From the NCBI RefSeq assembly GCF_000013045.1, contig NC_007677.1, positions 1,674,001-1,738,000 on the forward strand: a stretch of 64,000 nucleotides of DNA, given 5' to 3'. The stretch comes from Salinibacter ruber DSM 13855. Lineage in GTDB: Bacteria; Bacteroidota; Rhodothermia; Rhodothermales; Salinibacteraceae. The translations under genes and the position numbers were made by a program. Of the stretch, positions 34,650 to 44,011 are shown piece by piece. How positions within the stretch are numbered: the stretch's first letter is position 1; the number at the start of each line of letters is the position of its first letter. A model generated the notes under the pieces. That model was not told the DNA's origin and made no database searches. It worked only from the letters and a program-made list of their open reading frames with translations.

Positions 34650-34774
34650 AGCGCGACGCCCCGGCCCTGCGCAGCATTCCTGCTTTTCGCGGGAATGCCG
34701 GTCCGGGCGCCTTGGTGCAGAGCAACTCGTCTTGATAAACCCGATTTTCCGGTGCGGACACTGCCGTCATCTGC

Positions 34775-36922
34775 ATGACTGATCCCTTCGACCATCGGAT
34801 GTGGCACCTCCTGGGACGCGCCCTGTTGGTGGCGACGGTTGGAATTGCGTGGATGGGAGGTGGAACCGAGGCGTGGGCCCAGGCCGAAGACGACACGTCC
34901 CGTGCGGCCCCGACTGGGGTAGAGCCGGCGGGCTTGGACTCGCTGCCGACAGGGGAGACCGTGCCGCCGCCCACGCCGGTACAGCCAGCATCCGACACAA
35001 GCGACCCCCCGCGGGCCTTCGTCAACGCCGACTCGCTGATCCGGAGGGAAAAGCGTGTGCAGGACCTGTACGGGGATGTCTTCGTCCGCCAAGACTTGAC
35101 GCGATTGCGGTCGGACTACGCCCGGCGGTACCTCTCCCGCAGCGAGCTCCTCTTTACCGACAACGTGGTCATCTACGAACGGGGCGACACCCTCCGGGCC
35201 GATACGGTGCGGTACGACCGCGCGACCGAAGTCGGGTACGCCCGCGGCAACGTGCGGTTGACGAACGGTGAGGTAAACGTCCGGGCAGACAGCGCGCGAT
35301 ACTTCGCCTCGGAGAAGCGCTCGGTTTTTCCCGACAGCGTCGTGCTCGTTGACGGCGATCGAGTGCTGCGGGCCCAGCGGGGCACGTACTGGTCCGACGA
35401 GGGCCGGGCGGAATTTGGGGGACGCGTGCGGCTCACCGAGCCGGGGACGACGCTTCTCTCGGACTCCCTGACGTACTACCGCGACCGCGATCGGTCTGTG
35501 GCCTACGGAAACGTCTTCATCGACCGGCGGGGCGACGACGGGGCGGACGCCGACACCACGGCGCGGACCTATTTGTTCGGAAATCGGGCGGACAACCGGG
35601 AGGCCCGTCGCTACAGCCGGGTGGAGGGCGACGCGCTGCTGGTCCGAGTCCGGATGGACTCGACGGGCGCCCCAAGCGACACCCTGGTGGTCGCGGCCCG
35701 TCGCCTGGAGGCCTTCCGCACGGACATGCGTCGTCGGCTCGTGGCGGTGGATTCGGTGCGCATCTGGCAGCCCGACCTTTCTGCCACGGCGGATTCCGCG
35801 GTGTACGACCGCGTCGTCGCCACCACCCCCGACAGCGTCGCCGGTCGGCGGCCCCCGATCGACACGACCCGCCCGCCGCCAGACTCTGTGGCCCCACAGG
35901 CCGGTTCCGACTCACTTCGGGCCGCTGCCCCCACAGCCTCCCCGCCCGTTCCTTCCCAAAAACAGGCAACGGCCCCACCCGATTCGACCGGCGGTCGGGA
36001 CCGACCCGTGCCCGACACGTCGGCGCGCTCTGCCGCGGTGGGCCCCTCCGGCCGCTCCTCTCCTACAGCCCGGCGAGGTGCCCGTGGGGCCCCGGCACCG
36101 GCGTCCCGGAGGTGGGACACCCCAACGGCACGGGCCGACAGCGCCCTGCCGATTGAGGAAACCCGCCTGTTCCGGTCCCCCACGACGTGGTTCGACGACA
36201 GTCAGGTATGGGGCGACTCCATTCGGGTCCGGGCCCGAAATCGACGCCCGGATACTGTGTTTGTCCGGGGGGCTGGATTCGCGGCCCAGCGCGATTCGGT
36301 GCTGGACCGAATCCAGCAACTGAAGGCCGAGACCATCACCGCCTTCTTTGAGGAGGGCACCCTTCACCGAATCCGGGCCCGCCCCAATGCCCGGGCCATC
36401 CGGTTCCTGGCGGCCGAGAACGATTCCCTGAACGGGGCGGCCCGGACGTCCGGCGACCGCATCGAGCTGCGTTTCGTGGACGGCAGCGTCCGGCGGGTGA
36501 GCGTCATTGGGGGGACGCAGACCACCTACTACCGGAACAGTGAGAACATCCCGGACCCTTTTCAGCTGGAGGGCTTTCAATGGACGCCAGCACGGCGCCC
36601 GATCCGAGGCAAGCTGCTCCGGGACGCCCGGGTGCGGCGGCGGCTCGGTCAAGGGCCGGCGCGTCGCGACCGCCCGGTGGCCGGGCCGGTGCCTCCGTTG
36701 GGCGCCGAGGGAACGTGGGCCTTTGGGGCCGACTCGACCGCCCAGACCGGGCCCGAACCGCCGTACCCCGCAGACCCCATGCCCGTGTACCTCTGGCAGG
36801 GGATGGTGCCCGAACGTTCGTCTTCGGACTCTACGGATCGGGGCCCGGCAGTCCCGCCCGACTCCCTGCGATCCCCCCTGCCGTCAGACACCCTCAGCAC
36901 AATGCCCAGTCCCGACTCATGA
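34775..36922 (+). CDS. OstA-like LPS transport protein (LptA/LptD N-domain type)
   Basis: The 715-residue product has a signal peptide (hydrophobic [20 protein letters not shown]). An OstA-type beta-jellyroll array spans about 85-350, with repeated DxxxYxxxxxxxxxGNVxxxxG units such as [20 protein letters not shown] and [19 protein letters not shown] Pro/Ser/Thr linker runs from about 355 to 455, then a second domain and a Pro/Asp-rich tail. In Bacteroidota this long OstA-like protein takes the place of small LptA, bridging the periplasm. It overlaps lptB by 4 nt (ATGA), confirming one transcript. The long linker is unusual for E. coli-type LptA. Confidence 0.82.
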   Translation: MTDPFDHRMWHLLGRALLVATVGIAWMGGGTEAWAQAEDDTSRAAPTGVEPAGLDSLPTGETVPPPTPVQPASDTSDPPRAFVNADSLIRREKRVQDLYGDVFVRQDLTRLRSDYARRYLSRSELLFTDNVVIYERGDTLRADTVRYDRATEVGYARGNVRLTNGEVNVRADSARYFASEKRSVFPDSVVLVDGDRVLRAQRGTYWSDEGRAEFGGRVRLTEPGTTLLSDSLTYYRDRDRSVAYGNVFIDRRGDDGADADTTARTYLFGNRADNREARRYSRVEGDALLVRVRMDSTGAPSDTLVVAARRLEAFRTDMRRRLVAVDSVRIWQPDLSATADSAVYDRVVATTPDSVAGRRPPIDTTRPPPDSVAPQAGSDSLRAAAPTASPPVPSQKQATAPPDSTGGRDRPVPDTSARSAAVGPSGRSSPTARRGARGAPAPASRRWDTPTARADSALPIEETRLFRSPTTWFDDSQVWGDSIRVRARNRRPDTVFVRGAGFAAQRDSVLDRIQQLKAETITAFFEEGTLHRIRARPNARAIRFLAAENDSLNGAARTSGDRIELRFVDGSVRRVSVIGGTQTTYYRNSENIPDPFQLEGFQWTPARRPIRGKLLRDARVRRRLGQGPARRDRPVAGPVPPLGAEGTWAFGADSTAQTGPEPPYPADPMPVYLWQGMVPERSSSDSTDRGPAVPPDSLRSPLPSDTLSTMPSPDS

Positions 36923-37704
36923 GTGCCTCGTCCCCCGACGGGTCCTTTGTGGACCGAGACGCCTCCGGCGAGCCGGCGACGCTTGCGGCGCGTCACCTCA
37001 CGAAGCGATACGACAAGCGGGCCGTGGTGGACGACGTGAGCCTCGACGTCAATCAGGGCGAGATCGTGGGGCTCCTCGGCCCGAACGGCGCCGGCAAGAC
37101 GACGACCTTCCACATGATCGTGGGCATGATTCGTCCAAACGAGGGATCCATCCACCTGGAGGACGACGACATCACGCGACTCCCGATGTACAAGCGGGCC
37201 CGACGCGGGGTGGGGTACCTGGCCCAAGAAACCTCCGTGTTTCGGGAGCTTACGGTGGAAGATAATTTGCACGCGGTGTTGGAATTCCAGTCGATGAGCG
37301 ACGCGGACCGCACCGCCCGCGTGGAGTCGCTCATCGAAGAGTTTGGGTTGGAGCGGGTGCGAGACTCGAAGGGATACGAGCTGTCCGGGGGCGAGCGCCG
37401 CCGCACCGAGATTGCGCGGGCCCTTTCGACCCGGCCCCGGTTCTTTTTGCTCGACGAGCCGTTCGCGGGCGTCGACCCGATCGCGGTCGAGGACATTCAA
37501 AGCATCGTCGCGGGCCTTCAGGAGCGCGGCATCGGGGTGCTCATCACGGACCACAACGTACACGAAACCCTTGCAATCACGGATCGCGCCTATTTACTAT
37601 ACGAGGGGCACATCTTGAAGCACGGCACCGCGGAAGAGCTTGCGGCCGACCCCGAGGTGCGCAAGCGGTATCTCGGCGAGAAATTTTCGCTCGAGCGGTA
37701 CTAG
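36919..37704 (+). CDS. lptB: LPS export ABC transporter ATPase
   Basis: LptB powers LPS extraction from the inner membrane. The 261-residue ATPase has Walker [11 protein letters not shown] (about 54), the Q-loop [12 protein letters not shown], signature [15 protein letters not shown], Walker [16 protein letters not shown] and the H-loop TDHNVHETL. The DPIAV and [14 protein letters not shown]-terminus is LptB-typical. The start ATG (36919) overlaps the upstream stop. LptF and LptG are not in the window. Confidence 0.95.
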   Translation: MSASSPDGSFVDRDASGEPATLAARHLTKRYDKRAVVDDVSLDVNQGEIVGLLGPNGAGKTTTFHMIVGMIRPNEGSIHLEDDDITRLPMYKRARRGVGYLAQETSVFRELTVEDNLHAVLEFQSMSDADRTARVESLIEEFGLERVRDSKGYELSGGERRRTEIARALSTRPRFFLLDEPFAGVDPIAVEDIQSIVAGLQERGIGVLITDHNVHETLAITDRAYLLYEGHILKHGTAEELAADPEVRKRYLGEKFSLERY

Positions 37705-37836
37705 TCGGTTTGAGCCTCCCTGGTCGGTTTTTTGCAGCGTCCATCCCCGGCCGTTGCGGTCGCAAAAAAGCCGGCTTCGACCCCGGCGCGCGTATGCTTT
37801 TCATCTCTGTTGTCACGCCAAGCCAACCGGACGTCT

Positions 37837-39675
37837 ATGTGTGGAATTGTCGGATACATTGGGAGCCAAGAAGCGGAGGAACTCCTGCTCACGGGCCTCA
37901 AGCGCCTCGAATATCGCGGGTACGATTCGGCCGGACTCGCGACGGTCGACGATGCGGCCCTGCACGTTCAAAAACAAGAAGGAAAGGTCGATGATCTTCG
38001 GAGCAGCCTGAACGGGGCGTCCGTGGCCGGAACGACCGGCATCGGGCATACCCGCTGGGCGACCCACGGGGCCCCGAATGACGTCAACGCCCATCCCCAC
38101 GTTAGCTCCGATGGCGCCTTCGCCCTGGTACACAACGGGATTATCGAAAACCACGGGGCCATTAAGGAGCGGCTCGAAGAAAAGGGCTACGCCTTCCAGA
38201 GCGAGACCGACACGGAGGTGCTCGTGAAGCTGATCGAGGAGGTAAAGCGGGCCACCGACCTGTCGCTTCCGGAGGCGGTGCGGCAGGCGCTCACCCAGGT
38301 GGTGGGCGCGTACGGCATCGCGGTTGTGTCGCGGGAAGACCCGGATCTTCTTATCGCGGCCCGCAACGGAAGCCCCCTCATCCTGGGCGTGGGCGACGAC
38401 GAGTACTTTGTGGGGTCCGACGCGGCCCCGCTCGTGGAGCACACCCGACAGGTGGTATACCTGGAAGACGGAGAGATGGCCACGCTGCGGCACTCCGGCT
38501 ACGAGGTGACCACCATCGACAACGAGCCCCTCAAAAAGGAGGTGCACGAGCTCGAATGGTCGCTCGGGGAGATCGAGAAGGGGGGGTACGACCACTTCAT
38601 GCTGAAGGAAATCATGGAGCAGCCCGATGCCCTGGAGGACGCCATGCGGGGCCGAGTGCGGCCCGAGGACAACCAGATCCACCTGGGCGGGCTCCATGGC
38701 CACTGGGATCAGCTGCGGGAGGCGGATCGCATCGTGATTGCGGCCTGTGGGACCTCCTGGCACGCGGGCCTGGTGGGCGAGTACCTCATTGAGTCGGCGT
38801 CCCGCGTTCCGGTGGAGGTTGAGTACGCGAGTGAGTTCCGGTACCGGGACCCTGTGCTCCGAGAGGGCGACGTGGTGCTCGTCATTTCTCAGAGCGGAGA
38901 GACGGCCGACACCCTCGCGGCGGTGCGCGAGGCCCACAGCAAGGGCATTCCCTGCTTCGGCATCTGCAACGTCGTGGGATCGACCATTGCGCGGGAGACG
39001 GACGCGGGCGTGTACCTGCACGCCGGGCCCGAGATTGGCGTCGCGTCCACGAAGGCCTTCACCGCGCAGGTGACTGTGCTCTCAATGATCGCCCTGAAGC
39101 TGGCGGAGGGGCGCACGCTGTCGAAGGCGGAGCTGGCCGACAACATTCGCGCCCTCGCAGGGGTGCCCGACAAGGTGCGCCGCGTGCTGAACGCCAGCAA
39201 CGGGGCCCTCCAGTCGATGGCCCACACCTACCGGTACGCGTCGAACTTTCTGTACCTGGGCCGCGGCTACAACTTCCCGGTCGCGCTGGAGGGGGCCCTC
39301 AAGCTCAAAGAGATCTCCTACATCCACGCGGAAGGCTACCCGGCGGCCGAAATGAAGCACGGCCCGATTGCCCTCATCGACCGGTCCATGCCGGTGGTCT
39401 TCATGGCGATGAAGGACAGTACCTACGACAAGGTGCTCTCCAACATCGAAGAGGTGGCCGCCCGCGAGGGGTCGGTCATTGCCATCACCGACGACAAGGA
39501 CGCCGAGCTCGAAAGCCTCTGCGAGGCGGTCGTGGAGATTCCGCAGACCAAGGAGTTTCTCTCGCCGCTCCTCACCGTTATTCCGCTGCAGCTCCTGTCG
39601 TACCACATCGCGGTGCTCCGCGGCTGCCACGTCGACCAGCCCCGCAACCTCGCGAAGAGCGTGACGGTGGAGTGA
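37837..39675 (+). CDS. glmS: Glutamine-fructose-6-phosphate aminotransferase (isomerizing)
   Basis: GlmS makes glucosamine-6-phosphate, the first step to peptidoglycan and LPS amino sugars. The 612-residue protein starts MCGIVGYIGSQEAEELL, so the nucleophile is Cys2 after Met removal. The glutaminase domain shows RLEYRGYDSAGLA, GHTRWATHG and HNGIIENH. Two SIS domains follow with ACGTSWHAG, SQSGETADTL and EIGVASTKAFTAQ, ending in DQPRNLAKSVTVE. ATG 37837 is required by the catalytic Cys; longer open frames upstream cannot be used. A possible stem (TTTTTTGC/GCAAAAAA, about 37727-37768) precedes it, but it is not a glmS ribozyme that I recognise. Confidence 0.97.
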   Translation: MCGIVGYIGSQEAEELLLTGLKRLEYRGYDSAGLATVDDAALHVQKQEGKVDDLRSSLNGASVAGTTGIGHTRWATHGAPNDVNAHPHVSSDGAFALVHNGIIENHGAIKERLEEKGYAFQSETDTEVLVKLIEEVKRATDLSLPEAVRQALTQVVGAYGIAVVSREDPDLLIAARNGSPLILGVGDDEYFVGSDAAPLVEHTRQVVYLEDGEMATLRHSGYEVTTIDNEPLKKEVHELEWSLGEIEKGGYDHFMLKEIMEQPDALEDAMRGRVRPEDNQIHLGGLHGHWDQLREADRIVIAACGTSWHAGLVGEYLIESASRVPVEVEYASEFRYRDPVLREGDVVLVISQSGETADTLAAVREAHSKGIPCFGICNVVGSTIARETDAGVYLHAGPEIGVASTKAFTAQVTVLSMIALKLAEGRTLSKAELADNIRALAGVPDKVRRVLNASNGALQSMAHTYRYASNFLYLGRGYNFPVALEGALKLKEISYIHAEGYPAAEMKHGPIALIDRSMPVVFMAMKDSTYDKVLSNIEEVAAREGSVIAITDDKDAELESLCEAVVEIPQTKEFLSPLLTVIPLQLLSYHIAVLRGCHVDQPRNLAKSVTVE

Positions 39676-39882
39676 GTACGGCCTGGCGGGTGTTGCTGCT
39701 GTACTCAGACAATATAGTCCAGAACTGCGCCCTACGGTCTGCCCCAGGGCCAGAGAAGAATTCGGGTCCAACTGTGCTGATCGGTGAGAATTACACCACC
39801 GTGGGGGTGTTGCCCCGGACGAACTCGACGCCCTTGCCTCCGTAGGGCATCTCGCAGTAACTCCGTCAGACCCACCTGCTCT
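39676..39882. other. Non-coding leader between glmS and prfA with long-range inverted repeat
   Basis: GCCCTACGG (39729-39737) and CCGTAGGGC (39840-39848) can pair over about 100 nt, closing a loop just before prfA. A TATAGT sequence near 39713 could be a -10 element, without a clear -35. No gene is seen. Confidence 0.35.
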
Positions 39883-40956
39883 ATGATTGAACGCGAGAAG
39901 CTCGACAAGGTCAAGCATCGGTTTCAAGAGGTCGAGAGCCTCATGGCGGATCCGGAGGTCGCGAACGACCCGGACCGGATGCGGGAGCTGGGCCAGGAGC
40001 ACAGTCGTCTCGAAGAGGTGGTGGAGGCCATTGACCGGTACGAGCGGCTTCTGGACGAGCGGGACGAGCTCGAAGGGATGATCCGCGACGAGAGTGGGGA
40101 GATGGAGGCCCTGGCCAAGGAGGAGCTTGAGCAGCTCGAGACGAAGCTGCCGGCGGTGGAGGAGGACCTGAAGCAGAAGCTCATCCCGAAGGACCCGGAA
40201 GAAGAGAAGAACGCCATTGTGGAAATCCGGGCCGGTGCCGGGGGGGACGAGGCCTCCCTTTTCGCCGGCGACCTGTTTCGGCTGTACACGCAGTACGCGA
40301 AGCAACAGGGGTGGACCTACGAGCTCATCGACGCGTCGCCGGGCACCCAGGGAGGATTTCGAGAGGTCATCTTTGCCGTAAAGGGGGAGGACGTGTACGG
40401 CACGCTCAAGTACGAAGCGGGCGTGCACCGGGTGCAGCGTGTGCCCGAGACCGAGTCGAGCGGCCGCATCCACACGTCCGCGGCCACGGTGGCGGTCCTG
40501 CCGGAGGCCGAGGAGGTGGACGTGGACATCAACCCGAGCGACCTCACGATCGAGACGTTCAAGGCAACCGGCCCCGGCGGGCAGTCCGTGAACACGACCG
40601 ACTCCGCCGTGCGCATCAAGCACGCGCCGTCGGGCGTGGAGGTGTCGTGTCAGGACGAGAAGAGCCAGCACAAAAACCGATCGAAAGCGATGCGCGTCCT
40701 GCGCTCTCGGGTGTACGAGAAGAAACGGGAGGAACAGCAGGCCGAGCGGGAAGAGGCGCGCCGGTCCATGGTAGGGAGCGGGGACCGGTCGGCGAAGATT
40801 CGGACCTACAATTTTCCCCAGGACCGCGTGACCGACCATCGACTGGAAGGGGGCCAGAAAAACCACTCCCTCCAGCCCATCATGGACGGGGAGATCGATC
40901 CGATCATCGATGCCCTTCGTGCCGAAGAGCACGCGGAGAAGTTGGCGAATCTGTAG
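39883..40956 (+). CDS. prfA: Peptide chain release factor 1
   Basis: RF1 ends translation at UAA and UAG. The 357-residue protein has the GGQ motif GPGGQSVNTTDSAVRI (about 226-241), an IRAGAGGDEASLFAGDLFRLY block and the LKYEAGVHRVQRVPETESSGRIHTS stretch. The anticodon region lies inside this stretch, and the C-terminal FPQDRVTDHRL is also present. Length and order are RF1-like, not RF2, and no programmed frameshift site is seen. ATG 39883 (MIEREKLDKVKHR) is used; upstream residues in frame are not family-like. Confidence 0.96.
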   Translation: MIEREKLDKVKHRFQEVESLMADPEVANDPDRMRELGQEHSRLEEVVEAIDRYERLLDERDELEGMIRDESGEMEALAKEELEQLETKLPAVEEDLKQKLIPKDPEEEKNAIVEIRAGAGGDEASLFAGDLFRLYTQYAKQQGWTYELIDASPGTQGGFREVIFAVKGEDVYGTLKYEAGVHRVQRVPETESSGRIHTSAATVAVLPEAEEVDVDINPSDLTIETFKATGPGGQSVNTTDSAVRIKHAPSGVEVSCQDEKSQHKNRSKAMRVLRSRVYEKKREEQQAEREEARRSMVGSGDRSAKIRTYNFPQDRVTDHRLEGGQKNHSLQPIMDGEIDPIIDALRAEEHAEKLANL

Positions 40957-40994
40957 GCCGTTGGGACGGACCGTCTACGCTTGTTGGTCGCCCT

Positions 40995-41033
40995 GGGCCC
41001 GAGGCAGCACAGCGCGGCGTGCGTCCGGGGCCC
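40995..41033 (+). terminator. Composite hairpin after prfA
   Basis: Outer arms GGGCCC (40995-41000 and 41028-41033) enclose inner arms GCAC (41007-41010) and GTGC (41019-41022). No T-run follows, so this is a possible terminator of prfA only. Confidence 0.35.
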
Positions 41034-41191
41034 GTGCTCGAAGCTCTGAAGGAAAAGGAGGGCGGGGCGGATTGCTCACTGATTGGCCCTCCGCACCGCG
41101 GAATCCTCACCCTGTTTTCAAGGCGTCTGTGCGACCTCCTCGGAAGACGGTCGTACATGTCAACTGCGTTTTTCCCTGCTCCTCCGCACCC

Positions 41192-41205
41192 CGACAGCTG
41201 TCGGC
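41192..41205 (+). promoter_or_regulatory. Palindrome in the rpsF leader, possible autoregulation site
   Basis: CCGACAGCTGTCGG is a perfect 14-nt palindrome 53 bases before the rpsF start. In many bacteria an S6:S18 complex represses its own mRNA through a leader hairpin with a CCG element; the site and place fit loosely but the full consensus is not shown. Confidence 0.3.
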
Positions 41206-41258
41206 GTTCTACGAGGGGCATGACTCAATTTCATCCCATAGGGACCCAGGCACACGAC

Positions 41259-41642
41259 ATGGCACAAAAGTATCAGTACGAACTGACGTACGTCATCAGT
41301 GGGGTCGTCAAGCAAAACCAGGTGGACGACATTGTCCGCAAGGTGAACCACCTCATCGAGAGCAACGACGGCGACGTGCTTGAGGTCGACGAGTGGGGCA
41401 ACCAACGCCTCGCCTACGAGATCGACCGCAAGCGCAGCGGCTATTACGTGAACATGTATTTCCAGGCGCCGGGCGAGCTCGTTCCGCGCCTTGAGCGCGA
41501 ACTGGACATCAACGACGACGTGCTGCGCTACCTCACCCTGCGCATGGACGCGAAGATGAAGCGTCACTACGAGCAGCGCAAGAAGCGCCGTGCGCAGGAG
41601 GCCGCCGAAGAAGAGGCGGCGGACGAGTCCGACGAGGAGTAG
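41259..41642 (+). CDS. rpsF: 30S ribosomal protein S6
   Basis: S6 pairs with S18 on the small-subunit platform. The 127-residue product begins MAQKYQYELTYVISG, the usual S6 start, and contains GNQRLAYEIDRKRSGYYVNMYFQAP and LDINDDVLRYLTLRMD. The C-terminal tail is Lys/Arg then Glu/Asp-rich (EEEAADESDEE), longer and more acidic than in most bacteria, as expected in a salt-in halophile. ATG 41259 is preferred to ATG 41220. It heads the S6-S18-L9 cluster without a PriB gene. Confidence 0.96.
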   Translation: MAQKYQYELTYVISGVVKQNQVDDIVRKVNHLIESNDGDVLEVDEWGNQRLAYEIDRKRSGYYVNMYFQAPGELVPRLERELDINDDVLRYLTLRMDAKMKRHYEQRKKRRAQEAAEEEAADESDEE

Positions 41643-41695
41643 CGTCTCCCCTCTTTGCCTTCCCGCGTTTCTCGAACTTGAGCTTCCGATGACCC

Positions 41696-41908
41696 ATGGC
41701 TGACCAAAACGACGTCGACTACGAGCACCTCGAATACGTAGACTACAAGGACACCGAATTCCTGGAGCAGTTCATCAACAACCAGGGCAAGATCCTGCCG
41801 CGCCGCGTGACGGGGGTGCCCGCCCGCGTGCAGCGCCAGATCACGAAGGCGATCAAGCGGGCCCGGCACCTCGCCCTCATGCCGTACGTGTCCGAGTCGG
41901 TTCGGTAA
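41696..41908 (+). CDS. rpsR: 30S ribosomal protein S18
   Basis: The 70-residue product has the S18 core: [40 protein letters not shown] and [13 protein letters not shown]. No zinc-binding Cys quartet is present, so it is the zinc-free form. An acidic N-terminal start ([12 protein letters not shown]) is unusual beside the basic core. It lies 53 bp after rpsF and 49 bp before rplI. Confidence 0.97.
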   Translation: MADQNDVDYEHLEYVDYKDTEFLEQFINNQGKILPRRVTGVPARVQRQITKAIKRARHLALMPYVSESVR

Positions 41909-41957
41909 CGGACCCGGACGAACTGTCTCCACCATTTCCGACTGACCCGATTGCATC

Positions 41958-42407
41958 ATGCAGATTATTCTCCTCAACGACGTGGACCACCTCGGCGAAA
42001 AAGGCGAGGTCCACGAGGTGGCCGACGGCTACGGCCGCAACTACTTGATTCCCCAAGGACTCGCGCGGGTGGCCACCGACGGGGCCATTCGCCAGTTGCG
42101 CGACGAGCAGCAGCAGCAGGCCCGCAAAGAGGCCGCCAAGAAAGAGCAGGTCGAAGAGCTCAAGGACGAGCTCGAAGACATGCAGGTGGTCTTCACCGCG
42201 AAGGTGGGCGAGGACAACCGCATCTTTGGCACCGTGACGACTCAGCAGATCGCGGTGGAGCTCTCCAACCGCGGCTTCAACATCGACCGGCGGGACATCG
42301 AGCTCGACGAAGACATTCGGTTCGTGGGGGCCTACACGGCGTCCATCGACCTGGGCTACGGAATCGAAGCGACCCTGGACATCCAGGTCATTCCGGAGTC
42401 GGGCTGA
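41958..42407 (+). CDS. rplI: 50S ribosomal protein L9
   Basis: L9 binds 23S rRNA and reaches across the ribosome surface. The 149-residue product has the N-terminal MQIILLNDVDHLGEKGEVHEV, the family motif GYGRNYLIPQGLA and the long connecting helix rich in Gln/Lys/Glu (about 45-75). The C-terminal domain is IFGTVTTQQIAVELSNRGF. Last gene of the S6-S18-L9 unit; a hairpin terminator follows at 42437. Confidence 0.97.
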   Translation: MQIILLNDVDHLGEKGEVHEVADGYGRNYLIPQGLARVATDGAIRQLRDEQQQQARKEAAKKEQVEELKDELEDMQVVFTAKVGEDNRIFGTVTTQQIAVELSNRGFNIDRRDIELDEDIRFVGAYTASIDLGYGIEATLDIQVIPESG

Positions 42408-42436
42408 CCGAGTGGCCAGCAGACTGCGGCGACAGA

Positions 42437-42462
42437 GGGGCCTTCATTGCCGTGAGGGCCCC
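42437..42462 (+). terminator. Rho-independent terminator after rplI
   Basis: GGGGCC (42437-42442) pairs with GGCCCC (42457-42462) around a 14-nt loop, followed by TTTG. It lies 30 bases past the stop and ends the S6-S18-L9 transcript. Confidence 0.65.
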
Positions 42463-42583
42463 TTTGCGCATTTCTGTAGGCGCTTCCAGCCGAGAGGCGT
42501 GGTCGGAAGGCGGCCTGCGCCGCGAGGAGCAGCCGAACAGCACGTTGCCGCGACCGTCCGTCCTCCTTTCTCAATCCCGCCAC

Positions 42584-42720
42584 TCAATAAGCGTCGGGTC
42601 CGTGTCCGGTGCCGGCCGCCTCTTCCGCCGTGCGCACCACCTGCTCCACGTCCCGGGGCAGCCGTTCGGCTTCGAAAACAACGCCGTCCTCAACCGTGCG
42701 CAGTCGACTCCGTCGGCCCG
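42584..42720 (-). pseudogene. Possible small gene or gene relic
   Basis: In one minus-strand frame about 45 residues (from LRTVEDGVVFEAERL to EEAAGTGHGPDAY, stop at 42584) have balanced composition and high third-position GC, unlike the Arg/Pro noise around. Upstream in the same frame the sequence becomes Arg/Gly-rich, while a neighbouring frame gives KGAQAFGRADGVDC. This could be a frameshifted remnant. No family is recognised. Confidence 0.25.
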
Positions 42721-42862
42721 CCCGAACGCCTGTGCGCCCTTGAGCGTCGCGGCGCGAGCGACCCCCAGCGGCCCAGCCCCGGCCTCCCGCGGCAGCCCCC
42801 GCACGTCCCCAGCGGCTCAAAACGTATAGGGGGGAGGAGAGCGAAAAGAGGAGAGGTGACGG

Positions 42863-44011
42863 CTACTCGTCCAGCCCGGCGTCGAGCGCCGCGGCAAAGT
42901 CTGCCACGAGGTCTTTGGGGCCTTCAAGCCCCACGGATACGCGCACGAACCGATCGGTGATGCCCATGGCCCGGCGGGCCGCCGGGGCCACGTCCTTGTG
43001 GGACGTGTGCACGGGCTGCGTCACGAGCGTCTCGACGCCCCCAAGGCTCGGCGCACGAAGGGGAAGGGAGAGTGCGTCGAAGAACGAATCGACAGTTGTC
43101 TGTGAGGCCAGTTCGAGGCCCACCATGCCCCCGAACCCATCGAGCAATGTCCGGGCGCGATCGTGATGGGGATGGGACGAAAGACTGGGGTGGTGCACCC
43201 GTTCGACGCCGTCGTGATCGGCCAGCGCCGCCGCGAGCGCCCGGGCCGTCTCGTTTTGCTTGCGCACCCGCACCCCGAGGGTCTTCAGGCTCCGATGCAG
43301 GAGGCCACACGCGTGTGGGTCCAGCATGCCCCCAAGCAGCTTCGTCGTCTGGAGCGCGTTGTCCAAAGGCTTCGGCGCCCCGGCCACTACGCCCGCAGCC
43401 ACGTCCGAGTGGCCCCCGAGGTACTTGGTGGCGGAGTGAAGGACCACGTCGAACCCCAGGGAGGCCGGACGGAGGTTGACGGGCGAGGCGAACGTGTTGT
43501 CGATGACGGTCGTGAGGTCGTGCTCCTCGGCGAGGTCGACCATGCCCGTGAGGTTCAGGACCTCGAGACGCGGATTGGTGATCGCTTCCGCGTACAGCAC
43601 CTTCGTGTTTGGTTGTAGGGCCGCCGTCCACGCTTCGGGTGTGTCCTCGGGGACGAGGGTGTGGGTGATCCCGAACCGAGGAAGCAGGTCGTTGAGAAGG
43701 GCGAGGGTCCCGCCATATAGGCTGTGCGGGGCAACGAGATGATCGCCCGCCTCCAGCACGCCCAAGAGGGCGGACGAAATGGCGGCCATCCCGCTCGCCG
43801 TCACGAGGGCCCGCTCCGTTTCGGTGAGGGCCGCAAGCTTTTCGTGGAGGGCCTGGTGGTTCGGCGAGTTGTTGTACCGGACGTAGCGGGGCGACGCCCC
43901 CGGGTCGTCGTGGGTGTAGGTCGCCGTCTGGAAGACGGGCATCGACACGGCCCCCTCAATCCGTGGCTCCGGCTCGCCGGCGTGAATGGATTGAGTATCA
44001 AGGGTGGACAT
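42863..44011 (-). CDS. Cys/Met-metabolism PLP enzyme (cystathionine gamma-synthase/lyase type)
   Basis: The 382-residue enzyme belongs to the transsulfuration family. It shows STLDTQSIHAGEPEPR at the start, the YGGTLALL phosphate-binding stretch, TNPRLEVLNL, the TVIDNTFASPVN Asp and the PLP-binding Lys in SATKYLGGHSDV (about 198). A GGMLDPHACGLLHRSLKTL segment and the C-terminal RVSVGLEGPKDLVADF follow. Cystathionine gamma-synthase, beta/gamma-lyase and methionine gamma-lyase cannot be separated by eye. It starts 20 bp after the dnaA stop, so it is transcribed with dnaA. ATG 44011 is used; longer frames upstream overlap dnaA. Confidence 0.92.
   Translation of the reverse strand: MSTLDTQSIHAGEPEPRIEGAVSMPVFQTATYTHDDPGASPRYVRYNNSPNHQALHEKLAALTETERALVTASGMAAISSALLGVLEAGDHLVAPHSLYGGTLALLNDLLPRFGITHTLVPEDTPEAWTAALQPNTKVLYAEAITNPRLEVLNLTGMVDLAEEHDLTTVIDNTFASPVNLRPASLGFDVVLHSATKYLGGHSDVAAGVVAGAPKPLDNALQTTKLLGGMLDPHACGLLHRSLKTLGVRVRKQNETARALAAALADHDGVERVHHPSLSSHPHHDRARTLLDGFGGMVGLELASQTTVDSFFDALSLPLRAPSLGGVETLVTQPVHTSHKDVAPAARRAMGITDRFVRVSVGLEGPKDLVADFAAALDAGLDE

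Larger units (their letters stand above)
40957..41258. other. Leader region between prfA and rpsF
   Basis: These 302 bases hold a composite hairpin (40995-41033) that may end the prfA transcript and a CCGACAGCTGTCGG palindrome at 41192-41205 in the rpsF leader. An ATG at 41220 in frame with rpsF would add 13 unconserved residues. No other coding signal. Confidence 0.4.
42408..42862. other. Gene-poor stretch between rplI and the PLP lyase, with a possible gene relic
   Basis: The 455 bases lie between two stop codons of convergent genes. They hold the rplI terminator and, on the minus strand at about 42584-42720, a stretch that reads like real protein (RTVEDGVVFEAERLPRDVEQ) but without a good start. 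No RNA gene is seen. Confidence 0.4.

Noticed and set aside
37705-37836. glmS ribozyme upstream of glmS
   Set aside because: The 132-bp gap is shorter than the usual ribozyme (about 150-170 nt) and shows none of its core; glmS ribozymes are largely a Firmicutes feature.
40957-41258. Extended rpsF start at 41220
   Set aside because: The extra residues (MTQFHPIGTQAHD) are not S6-like and MAQKYQYELTYV is the usual S6 start.
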